Assembly (NCBI RefSeq): GCF_003052585.1
Contig: NZ_QASN01000022.1
Location: forward strand, 62,001-126,000
Direction of reading: 5' to 3'
Length of the DNA stretch: 64,000 nt
Origin: Pseudomonas mangrovi
GTDB lineage: Bacteria; Pseudomonadota; Gammaproteobacteria; Pseudomonadales; Pseudomonadaceae
The stretch's first letter is position 1, and the number at the start of each line of letters is the position of its first letter. A program made the position numbers and the translations under genes. Under the pieces are notes generated by a model. That model searched no databases. It was not told the origin of the DNA and was given only the letters and a program-made list of their open reading frames with translations. Positions 24,159 to 33,487 of the stretch are shown here, piece by piece.

Positions 24159-24508
24159 GCCAGCAACTCCAGGATTCGCTCCGGCGGACGCCCCACCACG
24201 GCACGCTCGCCGACGATCAGGATCGGTCGTTCGATCAGCTTCGGATGATCAAGCATGGCGCGGATCAAAGCGTCTTCATCCAGGGTCGGATCTGCAAGGC
24301 CGAGGCTCTTGTACTCGTCCTCGGAGCTGCGCAGCAGCTGTCGGGCGGGGATGTCCAGCTTGCGCAGCAGGGCGCGCAGGTCCGCGTCGGTCGGCGGCGT
24401 TTCCAGATAGCGAACAATGCTTGGCTCCACGCCCCGGGCCTGCAGCAGTTCGAGTGCGGCGCGGGATTTGGAGCAGCGAGGATTGTGGTAGAGGGTGGCG
24501 TCGGTCAT
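24155..24508 (-). CDS. arsC: Arsenate reductase, glutaredoxin-type (ArsC family)
   Basis: A 117-residue thioredoxin-fold protein, ATG at 24508. The active cysteine is in YHNPRCSKSR (C12), as in the ArsC/YffB family. The conserved arginine motif PILIVGERAVVGRPPERI is present. No other ars genes are near, so this may be the YfgD-like housekeeping branch and arsenate need not be the substrate. It is the first gene of the arsC-wrbA operon and is divergent from the YihY gene, with 105 bases between the two start codons. Confidence 0.88.
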   Translation of the reverse strand: MTDATLYHNPRCSKSRAALELLQARGVEPSIVRYLETPPTDADLRALLRKLDIPARQLLRSSEDEYKSLGLADPTLDEDALIRAMLDHPKLIERPILIVGERAVVGRPPERILELLA

Positions 24509-24613
24509 GCGCGAGGTCGCCTCGTGGTCGCGAAAGGCGGGTATTCTACCCGGGTCCTGCGCTGCGAGGCGCGTTCGGGCAACGGATTGGTCAGTCATCG
24601 GCAAGGAGAGGAC

Positions 24614-25840
24614 ATGGATCCGCGGGTTACCGAGATAACGGCGTTCTGGCGCTTCCTGTTGCAACGCTTTCTTGCCGATCGCTGTATCAACAGCGCCGCG
24701 GCTCTGACCTACACCACGCTGTTCGCGGTGGTGCCGATGATGACCGTGGTGTTCGTCATGCTCTCGGCGGTTCCGGCCTTTCAGGGGATGGGCGAGCAGA
24801 TCCAGTCATTCGTCTTCAACAACTTCGTGCCGTCCACTGGCGAAACCGTGCAGGTCTACCTGCGTGACTTCATCACCCAGGCGCGGCAGCTGACCTGGGT
24901 AGGCGTGGTGGTACTGGCGGTCACCGCCTACGCCATGCTGGTCACCATCGAGAAGACCTTCAATACCATCTGGCGAGTGCGCCAGCCGCGGCGTGGCGTA
25001 GCCAGCTTCCTGCTCTATTGGGCGATTCTCAGCCTGGGTCCGCTGCTACTTGGCGCAGGCTTTGCCGCCAGCACCTACATCACTTCGCTGGCGCTGCTGT
25101 CCGGGCCGGACGCGGTGATGGGGGCCAAGACGCTGATCGGCTTCATGCCGCTGTTGAGCAGCGTCGCGGCTTTCACCCTGCTCTACGCGACTGTGCCGAA
25201 CGCTCGGGTGCCGCTGCGCCATGCCTTTCTCGGCGGTGCCTTCACCGCCGTACTGTTCGAGGCGGCCAAGGGAATTTTCGGCCTCTACGTCAGCCTGTTT
25301 CCCGGCTACCACCTGATCTATGGCGCCTTCGCTACCGTTCCGCTGTTTCTGCTGTGGATCTACCTGAGCTGGCTGATCGTCCTGTTCGGCGCAGAAATGG
25401 CCTGCAATCTTGGCTACAACTACCGCTGGCGCGAACTGGCGTTGCCGCGTCCGCTGGTGATGCTGGGCATCCTGCGGCTGTTCTACGAGCGTCAGCTCAG
25501 AGGTGGCGACCTGGGCCATGCTGACGTGCAGCGGGCCGGCTGGCTGATGCCCGAGGAGGAGTGGAACGAGATCCTCGACCATCTCGAGCAGGAGCGTCTG
25601 ATCTGCCGTACGGCGAATGGCAACTGGGCGCTGTGCCGCGATCTGCGCGAGCTGAGCGTCCAGCATTTGCTTGATCGCAGTCCCTGGCCGTTGCCGCGCC
25701 TGGAACAGTTGCCGGCCCGCCTGGACGAGCCCTGGTACGGCAGCTTTCGCGTAGCCCTGGAGAAACTGCACGAGGAGCGCCGTCAGTTGCTCGGTGGTGA
25801 CCTGGCTACCTGGCTGCATCCGAAGTCGACTGACAAATAA
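24614..25840 (+). CDS. YihY/virulence factor BrkB family protein
   Basis: A 408-residue membrane protein. ATG at 24614 with AAGGAGAG before it was chosen over a longer open frame. The first 270 residues carry six hydrophobic helices and the family motif SAAALTYTTLFAVVPMMTVVF (in two parts about 26-46), together with FPGYHLIYGAFATVPLFLLW. The C-terminal 120 residues are soluble and winged-helix-like (GWLMPEEEWNEILDHLEQER). Older annotation as ribonuclease BN has been withdrawn for this family; the role is unknown. Confidence 0.9.
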   Translation: MDPRVTEITAFWRFLLQRFLADRCINSAAALTYTTLFAVVPMMTVVFVMLSAVPAFQGMGEQIQSFVFNNFVPSTGETVQVYLRDFITQARQLTWVGVVVLAVTAYAMLVTIEKTFNTIWRVRQPRRGVASFLLYWAILSLGPLLLGAGFAASTYITSLALLSGPDAVMGAKTLIGFMPLLSSVAAFTLLYATVPNARVPLRHAFLGGAFTAVLFEAAKGIFGLYVSLFPGYHLIYGAFATVPLFLLWIYLSWLIVLFGAEMACNLGYNYRWRELALPRPLVMLGILRLFYERQLRGGDLGHADVQRAGWLMPEEEWNEILDHLEQERLICRTANGNWALCRDLRELSVQHLLDRSPWPLPRLEQLPARLDEPWYGSFRVALEKLHEERRQLLGGDLATWLHPKSTDK

Positions 25841-25977
25841 CGTCAGATTGCGGCGCACTTCACTCTTTCATCCTGCCCCAGGGTTGAAAAGACGCCTGTT
25901 TCAAGGCCCAAAGGGATTGGCACGGTTTTAGCTGGAGTGCCATCGGGTTGATATCAGGCATTCCCGGGGACGCGATC

Positions 25978-26169
25978 ATGGAAACAGGCTCGGCAAAAGT
26001 AGTTCACCTGCACAGGCGCAAGCCGAGAGAAGCACTCGAACATCTCAATCGCGTCACTGGGCTGGGATTTTCCCGCTGGCCGGAATCGTTGGTCGGCTAC
26101 TGCCGCCAGGTGGCCGAGGATGAGGTGATGCGCGCACGAGAATGCTCGCGCGAGGCACTGGAGGCCTGA
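25978..26169 (+). CDS. Small hypothetical protein (63 residues)
   Basis: ATG at 25978 follows CGGGGACGCG; a TTG at 25948 in frame is less likely. The product is soluble and charged, starting METGSAKVVHLHRRKPREAL and ending CSREALEA. Its place after the YihY gene and before a terminator agrees with a small conserved gene seen there in P. aeruginosa. No domain is recognised. Confidence 0.65.
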   Translation: METGSAKVVHLHRRKPREALEHLNRVTGLGFSRWPESLVGYCRQVAEDEVMRARECSREALEA

Positions 26170-26196
26170 GCGGTCGCTAGGTCTGGGAAATGAACA

Positions 26197-26223
26197 AGCG
26201 CCCCGCAGAGTCGGGGCGCTTTG
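26197..26223. terminator. Bidirectional terminator
   Basis: AGCGCCCCG (26197-26205), six-base loop, CGGGGCGCT (26212-26220) and TTT. It lies between the convergent 63-residue gene and the gene at 26227, three bases from the stop of the latter. Confidence 0.85.
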
Positions 26224-26226
26224 CTG

Positions 26227-26622
26227 TCAGGCCATCGCCTGGCTGTCGTCCTGGGCATTGGCCGGTTCTACGGCCTGGACGAACAGCTCTTCAACGATCA
26301 GCGCCTTGGCCGGTACGGCGGAGCGCAGGCAGATCAGGACTTCTTCGAGCTTCTGTTTCACCGGCATGCGTGCAATGCCGGAGAGCAGGATCTTGCCATG
26401 GCTGTTGACCTTGCCATGGTCGACGCTGACTTCACGCAGTGCGCCCGCATCACGGTAGGTGACGATCATCGACACTGGCAGATTGGCCAGCCCCGGCAGT
26501 TGCAGCCAACTGGCGACGTTGAACTCCGCCACGCGACCTTCGTAGGCGGTCAGCTGCAGGCGCGCACCGGCGATGATGTGGGAAGGCACCGGGCCAATCG
26601 GCTTGTCATGGGTATTGGACAT
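26227..26622 (-). CDS. Conserved hypothetical protein
   Basis: A 131-residue soluble protein from ATG 26622; the longer frame would include an unlikely leader. It begins MSNTHDKPIGPVPSHIIAGA and is strand-rich, ending in a disordered tail (ANAQDDSQAMA). No known motif is seen. The position between the YihY and thioredoxin-like genes corresponds to a conserved hypothetical gene (PA0952) in P. aeruginosa. It is followed directly by a bidirectional terminator. Confidence 0.7.
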   Translation of the reverse strand: MSNTHDKPIGPVPSHIIAGARLQLTAYEGRVAEFNVASWLQLPGLANLPVSMIVTYRDAGALREVSVDHGKVNSHGKILLSGIARMPVKQKLEEVLICLRSAVPAKALIVEELFVQAVEPANAQDDSQAMA

Positions 26623-26728
26623 AACGAATTCCCAGGCTGGAACGAAAGGATGGGGAATTATAGGCAGCGCCGCGGCTACCAAACTGTGCGCTCTGCCGAG
26701 GTTCGGTGTGACCGGTCGCGCATTTTGC

Positions 26729-28138
26729 TCAGGCCAGACGCAGGGGATAGCGGACTACCGAGGCACTTGTCAGATTCGCCGGCGGTAACGGCAGGATCGT
26801 CTGGTTATGCACATTGTGCAGCTGCAGCCAGAGGTTTTCGCCTTCGACGAACTGGCCGTGCGGCAGCCAGAGACCGTGGTGCCAGCCGCCTCCCTGTACC
26901 GGCGTGCTCTGCATTACGCCAGGATGGGTCTGTGCACTGGGTGCGCGGCGCAGCCAGACGGGGCGTGGCAAGCCCTTGAGATAGCGCAGCCCCAGGTGCA
27001 GGCCCTGACTGTTCTGGTGGCGCCAGCGGATCAGCGCCAGCAGCGGGGTGCCGCTGGCGGGGAGCAGCAGAACCAGTTGGCCGACGGGCAGCTGCGCGCC
27101 TTGATCCAGGTTGCATAGCAGGCGCGCGCCGCCGGGGCTGCCATCGACGATGCGGGTGCTGCAATGCGGTGGCCGCTGCTCGAGCAATTGCGCGTGGATC
27201 GCGTTCAGGCCGACCACCATCTGGCACTCGCCTTCCTGTTCGGTGCGTTCGTGACGGCGTTGCTGGCGTCCCAGCCAGTGCTGCCTGACCCGCTCCAGCA
27301 GACGCTGTTCCTCGACGCTCTGCAGGGGCGTCGGCTCATTCAGCGCGACCAGCAGCGGACCCAGCTCGAAGCGACGCAGATAGTGCGCCTCGCTACGCGG
27401 CAGGTGTTCGAACGGTTGACAGGGCAGGGCGGTAGACAGGTCCACCATCAGGCCCGGGGCATCGTCATCCTCGTCCCAGGCCAGCAGGCGCGGCATCGTC
27501 GCGTGGTTTGCCAGGGCGCTGTAGAGCTGCGGCGCTTCGTTGTCGTTGAGGTGGAAGGGGTTGCTCAGGGCCAGCAACAGCAACTGCTGGTACAGGCCGC
27601 GCAGGGTGCAGGCCGGTTGCGGCAGAAATGCCGCCGAGACGGTTTCGTCCAGGCAATGCTCGTGTTCGCCCAGCCAGTAGAGGAGATGGCTGTCGCGCCA
27701 CTGCCCGGGTGGCGGCTCCTGATACAGCTGGTATTGGCGCAGCATGCTCTGGGAAAGAAAGTACTGCGCCATGTACAGGCACCAGGCGAGGTGCTGACGC
27801 GACGGCTGGCGGCCATGCAGCATCTGCAGTAGCAGGCGCTTGAAGCCGATTGCCAGTTCGCCACACAGCTTGACGAACAGGGCCGAGGGCAGTTGGCCGG
27901 GAGACAGGCGTGCGACCTGGACACGGTATTCGTCGCTGAAGTTTTGCAGGCTGCGCTGCCGTTCGAGTAAGGTCATGCCGCTGCGGTTGAGCCTGAACAG
28001 CAGGCTCAGAAGCGCCTGGAGCGCACCTTCGGGCGGCAACTGCCGGGTTTGCGCAAGTTGCTCGACCAGACGCTGCGAGCAGCTTTCGCTGTCCTCGAGA
28101 ATGTCCGGCACTTCCAGGCGTAGCGCATCCAGGGTCAT
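26729..28138 (-). CDS. Large protein with PilZ-like C-terminal segment
   Basis: A 469-residue protein from ATG 28138 (MTLDALRLEVPDILE). The first 310 residues are helical with many Leu/Gln/Arg and no recognised domain. Around 345-415 the segment CSTRIVDGSPGGARLLCN, then VGQLVLLLPASGTPLLALIRW and HLGLRYLKG, looks like a PilZ barrel: D-G-S-P-G-G fits the D/N-x-S-x-x-G half of the c-di-GMP motif. The RxxxR half is not clear, so nucleotide binding is uncertain. It is divergent from the thioredoxin-like gene (30 bases apart). No further support for a function. Confidence 0.7.
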   Translation of the reverse strand: MTLDALRLEVPDILEDSESCSQRLVEQLAQTRQLPPEGALQALLSLLFRLNRSGMTLLERQRSLQNFSDEYRVQVARLSPGQLPSALFVKLCGELAIGFKRLLLQMLHGRQPSRQHLAWCLYMAQYFLSQSMLRQYQLYQEPPPGQWRDSHLLYWLGEHEHCLDETVSAAFLPQPACTLRGLYQQLLLLALSNPFHLNDNEAPQLYSALANHATMPRLLAWDEDDDAPGLMVDLSTALPCQPFEHLPRSEAHYLRRFELGPLLVALNEPTPLQSVEEQRLLERVRQHWLGRQQRRHERTEQEGECQMVVGLNAIHAQLLEQRPPHCSTRIVDGSPGGARLLCNLDQGAQLPVGQLVLLLPASGTPLLALIRWRHQNSQGLHLGLRYLKGLPRPVWLRRAPSAQTHPGVMQSTPVQGGGWHHGLWLPHGQFVEGENLWLQLHNVHNQTILPLPPANLTSASVVRYPLRLA

Positions 28139-28168
28139 GGCAACTCTGTTCGAAAAGGAATCCAATGC

Positions 28169-28636
28169 ATGGCGAGAGTGATTCGATGGGTCATGGCAGG
28201 TCTTGGCGCTCTGCTCCTGGCGGCCTGTGGTGCGGACGCCGGCCTCGATCAACATGGTCGAAAGGTAACGGCTGCGAGCCTTGAAGGCCAGTGGTTAATC
28301 ATCAATTACTGGGCACAGTGGTGCGGACCCTGTCGCCACGAGATTCCGGAACTCAACGCGCTCGATCGTTCCCTGCAAGGCAGCGGTGCGCAGGTGCTCG
28401 GGGTGAACTTCGACGGCCTGCAGGGCGAGGCCTTGAGCAAGGCGAGTGCGGAGATGGGTATCGAGTTTCGCGTGCTGGCGAGCGATCCGGCGCCGCGCTA
28501 CTCGTTGCCGCCGAGCCAGGTGCTGCCGGTGACCTACATCGTTGCCCCGGACGGTCGCGTGCATGCGCAGCTGGCCGGCGAGCAGACCGCCGATGGACTG
28601 CGCGAGAAGCTCGCCGCAGCGCGTCAGGCGCAGTGA
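28169..28636 (+). CDS. Thioredoxin-like lipoprotein
   Basis: A 155-residue TlpA/thioredoxin-like protein with a lipoprotein signal: MAGLGALLLAACGAD with acylation at C20. The redox motif is WCGPC (about residues 51-55), followed by the cis-proline segment LPVTYIV. The product is probably an envelope disulfide reductant or oxidant. It overlaps the acylphosphatase gene by four bases (GTGA), an order also known from P. aeruginosa. Confidence 0.92.
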   Translation: MARVIRWVMAGLGALLLAACGADAGLDQHGRKVTAASLEGQWLIINYWAQWCGPCRHEIPELNALDRSLQGSGAQVLGVNFDGLQGEALSKASAEMGIEFRVLASDPAPRYSLPPSQVLPVTYIVAPDGRVHAQLAGEQTADGLREKLAAARQAQ

Positions 28637-28926
28637 CCGTGGTGGCGGTTCACGGATATGCAGGCGGGCGTGTGCAGGGCGTCGGTTTTCGCCGTCACGC
28701 CAGGCTCCAGGCTGTGCAGCTGGGTCTTTGCGGCTGGGTGCGCAATTGTCCGGACGGGCGCGTCGAGTACTTTCTCGAAGGTGACGGCCAGGCGTTGCAG
28801 TCGATGCTCGCCTGGCTGCGCAGCGGTCCCGCCGCCGCGCGGGTCGACAGTCTGAGCGAACAGGACTGCCTGGCCCAGGGGTTGACCGACTTCCAGGTGC
28901 GTGAGGACGCGCCGTCCGGACAGTAG
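28633..28926 (+). CDS. Acylphosphatase
   Basis: A small (97-residue) enzyme that hydrolyses acyl phosphates. It starts with GTG at 28633, overlapping the thioredoxin stop. The phosphate loop GRVQGVGFR (14-22) contains the essential Arg, and the catalytic Asn is in LGLCGWVRNCPDG (N42 region). All residues needed for activity are present. The longer open frame upstream is a shadow over the thioredoxin gene. Confidence 0.93.
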   Translation: MTVVAVHGYAGGRVQGVGFRRHARLQAVQLGLCGWVRNCPDGRVEYFLEGDGQALQSMLAWLRSGPAAARVDSLSEQDCLAQGLTDFQVREDAPSGQ

Positions 28927-29059
28927 GCGGGACGGCTGATCCGTTTGCGCAAATCCGGGCAAGGCTTGCATGGCAGGCGGCGATGCTGGCGCGAGAAACG
29001 GCAGCGCACGAGGTGACGCTGCGAGTTGCTGTTGGCCGGGCAGGCCGCTGGCTCGGCTT

Positions 29060-30004
29060 CTAGTCGCTATGCGGCTCGGTGACCGACCGGCCGGCTTCTT
29101 CACGCAGACGCTGGATCAGTTCCTGCTGCAGTTGCGGATCGTTGCGGGTCAACTCGATCAGGCCCAGCTCCAGTTCGCTGGCTTCCTCTTCCAGGCCCAG
29201 TTCCGCCAGGCGCCGGACCCGCTCGACCCACTGTGCGACATCGCCGCCTTCCAGATCCTCGTAAATCAGCCGGTGCGCTTCGCCCAGCTTGCCGCGCAGG
29301 TCCCTGCCCACCAGCAGCAGGGCTTCGGCACGAGAGTCGTCGTGTGGGTCTTCGACCCTCAGCCGCAGGCTGGCGATCTGGCCAAGATCCTGGTCGGCAA
29401 GGGGGGAGTCGAGCAGGTTCAGATGCAGAACGCCGTTGCGGTCGGTAAACATCTCGTGCTGCTGGGTGCCTGCCTGAATCTGTACCGGGCGTTCGGCCCA
29501 GGGCAGGTTGGAGTATTCCGTACGGGCTTCCAGCAGGCGTTCGTCGAGCAGCGCCAGATTCTGCTGGGAGCGGCTGTTGGATTCGGTATTCAGTGCCGGA
29601 TTGAGCCCGGCAAAGCCATAGTCGAACCAGCCGCGGGTCGCGCTATCCGGCAGATTGCCCAGCGCCACCACGTTGAGCAGATTGGCGCCGACGCCGGCGA
29701 CCACCGCCAGTGCGCCCAGCGGGATTTCGTAGATCTCCCGCCAGGGCTGGTAGGGCGTGTAACGGTCGTAGCGTCGACTGACTTCGTAGACGGTGGCCTC
29801 GAAGCTCTTCTGCTCGAGGATGCGTACCCGCCGTTTTGGCAGTTCGAGCACGGCCGGCTGGCCGATGTCGATCAGCAGGCGGTGGTCGATCAGGCGCCGC
29901 TCGACCCGCTCCTCATGCTCGCTGCGTTGCGGCAGCTGATTGGCACAGCCGCTCAGCAGCATTGTGCCGAGCGATACGAGAAGAAGGGTGCGTGAGGGCG
30001 ACAT
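29060..30004 (-). CDS. Outer-envelope lipoprotein, unknown function
   Basis: A 314-residue protein starting at ATG 30004 directly with a lipoprotein signal, LLVSLGTMLLSGCANQ (lipobox LLSGC). The mature part has one hydrophobic stretch (PLGALAVVAGVGANLLNVVAL, about 100-120), then a beta-rich region and a Glu-rich helical C terminus. No family is recognised. It is 11 bases downstream of proS on the same strand, the same order as in P. aeruginosa (PA0955-PA0956), so it may be co-transcribed with proS. Confidence 0.8.
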   Translation of the reverse strand: MSPSRTLLLVSLGTMLLSGCANQLPQRSEHEERVERRLIDHRLLIDIGQPAVLELPKRRVRILEQKSFEATVYEVSRRYDRYTPYQPWREIYEIPLGALAVVAGVGANLLNVVALGNLPDSATRGWFDYGFAGLNPALNTESNSRSQQNLALLDERLLEARTEYSNLPWAERPVQIQAGTQQHEMFTDRNGVLHLNLLDSPLADQDLGQIASLRLRVEDPHDDSRAEALLLVGRDLRGKLGEAHRLIYEDLEGGDVAQWVERVRRLAELGLEEEASELELGLIELTRNDPQLQQELIQRLREEAGRSVTEPHSD

Positions 30005-30014
30005 GGCGATCCGA

Positions 30015-31730
30015 TCAGCGCTGGATGCGCGACTGCAGGAACGACAGCGCGTCGGCCAGCGGCAGGCTCTGCGCCTCGCTGTCGCGGCGGTGCTTGTACT
30101 CGAGCATGCCCTCGGCAAGGCCGCGGTCACTGACCACCAGGCGGTGCGGGATGCCGATCAGCTCCATGTCGGCGAACTTGATGCCTGGGCTGGTCTTCTT
30201 GTCGCGGTCGTCGAGCAGCACTTCGTAACCGGCGGCGGTCAGCTCGGTGTAGAGCTGGTCGGTGGCGGCGCGCACCTCTTCATTCTCGTAGCGCAGCGCT
30301 ACCAGGGCGATCTGGAAGGGTGCCAGCGCGTCGTTCCAGAGAATGCCGCGCTCATCGAAGTTCTGCTCGATGGCGGCGGCGACCACGCGGGAAACGCCGA
30401 TGCCGTAGCAGCCCATGGTCAGCACGGTGGGTTTGCCGTTCTCGCCCATCACGGTGCAGTTGAGCGCCTGGCTGTACTTGCTGCCGAGCTGGAAGATGTG
30501 GCCGACCTCGATGCCGCGCTTGATCTCCAGGTTGCCCTGGCCGTCAGGGCTGGGATCGCCTTCGACCACGTTGCGCAGGTCGGCGACCGCCGGCAGCGGC
30601 AGATCACGCTCCCAGTTCAGGCCGAAGTGGTGCTTGCCGTCGATATTGGCGCCGGCGGCAAAGTCGCCCATCAGTGCCACGCTGCGGTCGATGATGCAGG
30701 GGATCGGCAGATTCAGCGGGCCCAGCGAGCCGGGGCCTGCGCCGATGGCAGCGCGAATCTCGGCATCGCTGGCAAATACCAGCGGGCTGGCGACCCGTTC
30801 ATGGTTGGCGGCCTTGATCTCGTTCAGCTCGTGGTCGCCGCGTACGATCAGGGCGATCAGCTGGCCTTCCTCGGCGGCATGCACCACCAGTGTCTTGACC
30901 GTACGCTCGATGGCCACGCCGAACTGGCTGACCAGCTCCTCGATGGTCCGTGCGTCCGGCGTATCGACCAGACGCATGGCCTCGGTTGCAGCGGCGCGCG
31001 CAGTCTCGCGCGGGATGGCTTCGGCCTTCTCGATGTTGGCGGCGTAGTCGGAGCTGTCGCTGAAGGCGATGTCGTCCTCGCCGGAGTCGGCCAGAACGTG
31101 AAACTCGTGGGAGCCGGTGCCGCCGATGGAGCCGGTATCGGCCTGTACCGGACGGAAGTTGAGGCCCAGGCGAGTAAAGATGTTGCAGTAGGCCTGGTGC
31201 ATGCGGTCGTAGGTTTCCTGCAGCGACGCCTGGTCGATGTGGAAGGAGTAGGCATCCTTCATCAGGAACTCGCGGCCACGCATCAGCCCGAAGCGCGGGC
31301 GGATCTCGTCGCGGAACTTGGTCTGGATCTGGTACAGGTTGATCGGCAGTTGCTTGTAGCTGGACAGCTCGTTGCGTGCCAGATCGGTGATCACTTCCTC
31401 GTGGGTCGGGCCGACGCAGAATTCGCGGTCGTGACGGTCACGCACGCGCAGCAGTTCGGGTCCGTATTGCTCCCAGCGACCGGACTCCTGCCACAGCTCA
31501 GCAGGCTGCATGGCCGGCATCAGGACTTCCAGGGCGCCGGCCTTGTCCATCTCCTCGCGCACCACCTTCTCGACCTTGCGCAGCACGCGCAGTCCCAGCG
31601 GCAGCCAGGTGTACAGGCCGGAGGCGAGCTTGCGGATCATGCCGGCGCGCAGCATCAGCTGATGGCTGATGACGACGGCGTCGGAAGGGGTTTCCTTGAG
31701 AGTGGAGAGCAGGAACTGGCTGGTGCGCAT
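30015..31730 (-). CDS. proS: Prolyl-tRNA synthetase
   Basis: Charges tRNA-Pro. 571 residues, the bacterial type with an inserted editing domain (about 225-405). Class II motif 1 is near the start (GLYTWLPLGLRVLRKVEKVV), motif 2 includes KFRDEIRPRFGLMRGREF, and motif 3 ends in CYGIGVSRVVAAAIEQ. The anticodon-binding domain is the last 110 residues. The start is ATG at 31730. No leader structure could be identified. Confidence 0.97.
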   Translation of the reverse strand: MRTSQFLLSTLKETPSDAVVISHQLMLRAGMIRKLASGLYTWLPLGLRVLRKVEKVVREEMDKAGALEVLMPAMQPAELWQESGRWEQYGPELLRVRDRHDREFCVGPTHEEVITDLARNELSSYKQLPINLYQIQTKFRDEIRPRFGLMRGREFLMKDAYSFHIDQASLQETYDRMHQAYCNIFTRLGLNFRPVQADTGSIGGTGSHEFHVLADSGEDDIAFSDSSDYAANIEKAEAIPRETARAAATEAMRLVDTPDARTIEELVSQFGVAIERTVKTLVVHAAEEGQLIALIVRGDHELNEIKAANHERVASPLVFASDAEIRAAIGAGPGSLGPLNLPIPCIIDRSVALMGDFAAGANIDGKHHFGLNWERDLPLPAVADLRNVVEGDPSPDGQGNLEIKRGIEVGHIFQLGSKYSQALNCTVMGENGKPTVLTMGCYGIGVSRVVAAAIEQNFDERGILWNDALAPFQIALVALRYENEEVRAATDQLYTELTAAGYEVLLDDRDKKTSPGIKFADMELIGIPHRLVVSDRGLAEGMLEYKHRRDSEAQSLPLADALSFLQSRIQR

Positions 31731-31864
31731 GGTTGACCGCTTCGTCTGGCGAAATTGGGATGGGGCGGCATTGTACGGGCCCTGTCGGGTGTCGTACAGG
31801 CGCGCACCGTTGCGGGCTCGCAGGCGGTCGGCCGGCCACCGTGGAAAGTTCGGGGCACAAAAAG

Positions 31865-31890
31865 ACGACCCGGCGGGAGCCGGGTCGTCT
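31865..31890 (-). terminator. Terminator of the OprD-type porin gene
   Basis: An 11-bp perfect stem, GACGACCCGGC/GCCGGGTCGTC, with loop GGGA, nine bases after the porin stop. On the minus strand it runs into TTTTTG. Confidence 0.92.
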
Positions 31891-31898
31891 AGGGTGGG

Positions 31899-33194
31899 TC
31901 AGAGGAAGTTGAGCGGATATTCGACGAACACGCGCAGGTCATTCATGTCCTGCGCGTAGTTGGCGTTATGTACGCCGTTGGCGCGATAGGCCGCGTAGCG
32001 CAGGCGCAGTGTGAGGTCCTTGGCCTGACCGCTCTGGACGACGTAGGCCGACTCGAGGTTCCACTCGGTTTCCTTGCCGTCGCTGGTGTCTTCCCAGTTG
32101 ATGTCGGTGCCGCGGACATAGCGGGTCATGAAGCTCAACCCGGGAACACCGTAGTCCTTCATGTCCAGGTCGTAGCGAACCTGCCAGGAGCGCTCGTCTT
32201 CGCTGTCGAAGTCGGAGATCTGTACCGAGTTGCCAAGATAGACCGCGCCCGCACCATCGATGCCGTAGACGTAGCCGGTCTTGCCCGACGAGCGCTGGTA
32301 GGCCACGCCGAGGGCATGCGCCCCCATGTTGTAGGTGGCGCCGAGACTCCAGATGGTGTTGTCGATCTCGCCGGCCAGGCTGCGTCCGGTGTCCTTGGTG
32401 CGGTAGGCGTTGAGGTCCAGCTCCAGGTCAGCGAGGCTGTAGTTGAGGTTGATGTAGCGCTTGGAGAAGGTGTCCTCCACGCGCGATGCGAACACGCTGG
32501 CCTGAAGGTCATCGCTGAACGCGTAGCTGACGCCGCCGAGGTTGATCGACTTCAGGTTCGCCTGATTGCCATTGATGTCCTCGAAACTGGCGCTGTCTCG
32601 GCCGCTGCCAGCCTTGCTGCTCAGTGCGGTGAAGCGGCCGGCGACCACTTCGAGGTTCTCGATCTCCTGCATCGTCAGTAGCGTGCCGGTGGCGACCTCG
32701 GGCAGCAATCGCGTGTCGTCGCTGGAGAGGACCGGCATGTCGACGATCTGGTTGCCATGCTTGAGCACCGTGTTGGACAGGCGCAGCTTGAGCGCACCGC
32801 CAACCTCGGACTGGGTCGGTTCGGGACGGCCATCGCTGTCGGTGGAGAACAGGCCGAGGCCTGCGCGACCTTTACCACTATCAAGTTTCACGCTGGTCAG
32901 CGAATGGGCATCCACACCGACGCCGACGGTACCCTGGGTGAAGCCCGATTCGAACAGCAGGCGCAAGCCGAGGCCGGTTTCCTCGCTGTAGCCATTGCGG
33001 CGTGTGGAGTAGCCGTCTGTGGTCGAGTCGGCGCCGTTCTTGTGCTCGCGGTTCATGTAGAGCGCACGGTTGAACAGTTGCAGGGTGCTGTCATCGACGA
33101 ATCCCTTGGATTCGGATTGCTGGCTTGCCATGGCGAGGGGGGACGCGGTGGCGGCAACAGCCAGCGCGAGGGCGCTCCACTGAATCGTGTGCAT
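31899..33194 (-). CDS. OprD-family outer-membrane porin
   Basis: A 431-residue beta-barrel channel of the OprD family for small substrates such as basic amino acids or organic acids. ATG at 33194 with AGGAG eight bases before it gives a clean signal peptide (SALALAVAATASPLAMA, cut about residue 24). Family marks: KGFVDDSTLQLFNRALYMN at the mature start, ESGFTQGTVGVGVDAHS, DNTIWSLGATY, and a C-terminal phenylalanine in a closing strand (VFVEYPLNFL). Its position near proS matches oprD itself in P. aeruginosa, but divergence in the loops means the substrate is not certain. Confidence 0.93.
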   Translation of the reverse strand: MHTIQWSALALAVAATASPLAMASQQSESKGFVDDSTLQLFNRALYMNREHKNGADSTTDGYSTRRNGYSEETGLGLRLLFESGFTQGTVGVGVDAHSLTSVKLDSGKGRAGLGLFSTDSDGRPEPTQSEVGGALKLRLSNTVLKHGNQIVDMPVLSSDDTRLLPEVATGTLLTMQEIENLEVVAGRFTALSSKAGSGRDSASFEDINGNQANLKSINLGGVSYAFSDDLQASVFASRVEDTFSKRYINLNYSLADLELDLNAYRTKDTGRSLAGEIDNTIWSLGATYNMGAHALGVAYQRSSGKTGYVYGIDGAGAVYLGNSVQISDFDSEDERSWQVRYDLDMKDYGVPGLSFMTRYVRGTDINWEDTSDGKETEWNLESAYVVQSGQAKDLTLRLRYAAYRANGVHNANYAQDMNDLRVFVEYPLNFL

Positions 33195-33487
33195 GTGTTG
33201 CTCCTGGTTTTCTTGGGGGAATAGATCGAGCGGTGCTCTAGGGTCAGGATTCATAGAGCTATAGCAGGCGATCTGCGAGTTCGACAGGTCGGCGGCGATT
33301 TTAGGGATTTGACGCCGAATGTCACCGACTTTCCCTGACCTTCGTCAATTTACCAGGCGTCTCGGGCAAGCCCCGTCGCAGACGGGCGCAGAGGTTATTT
33401 GTGAATGTACGGATGCGCTCGCGGGCGGATTTTGGCAGGCTTTGCGCCTTGAGCGCCCTTGGCGGGCGCAAGCCGGGAGAAAAGGCC

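Noticed and set aside
24614..25840. Ribonuclease BN annotation for the YihY gene
   Set aside because: This older name for the family was based on a misassignment; the sequence shows a membrane protein without nuclease motifs.
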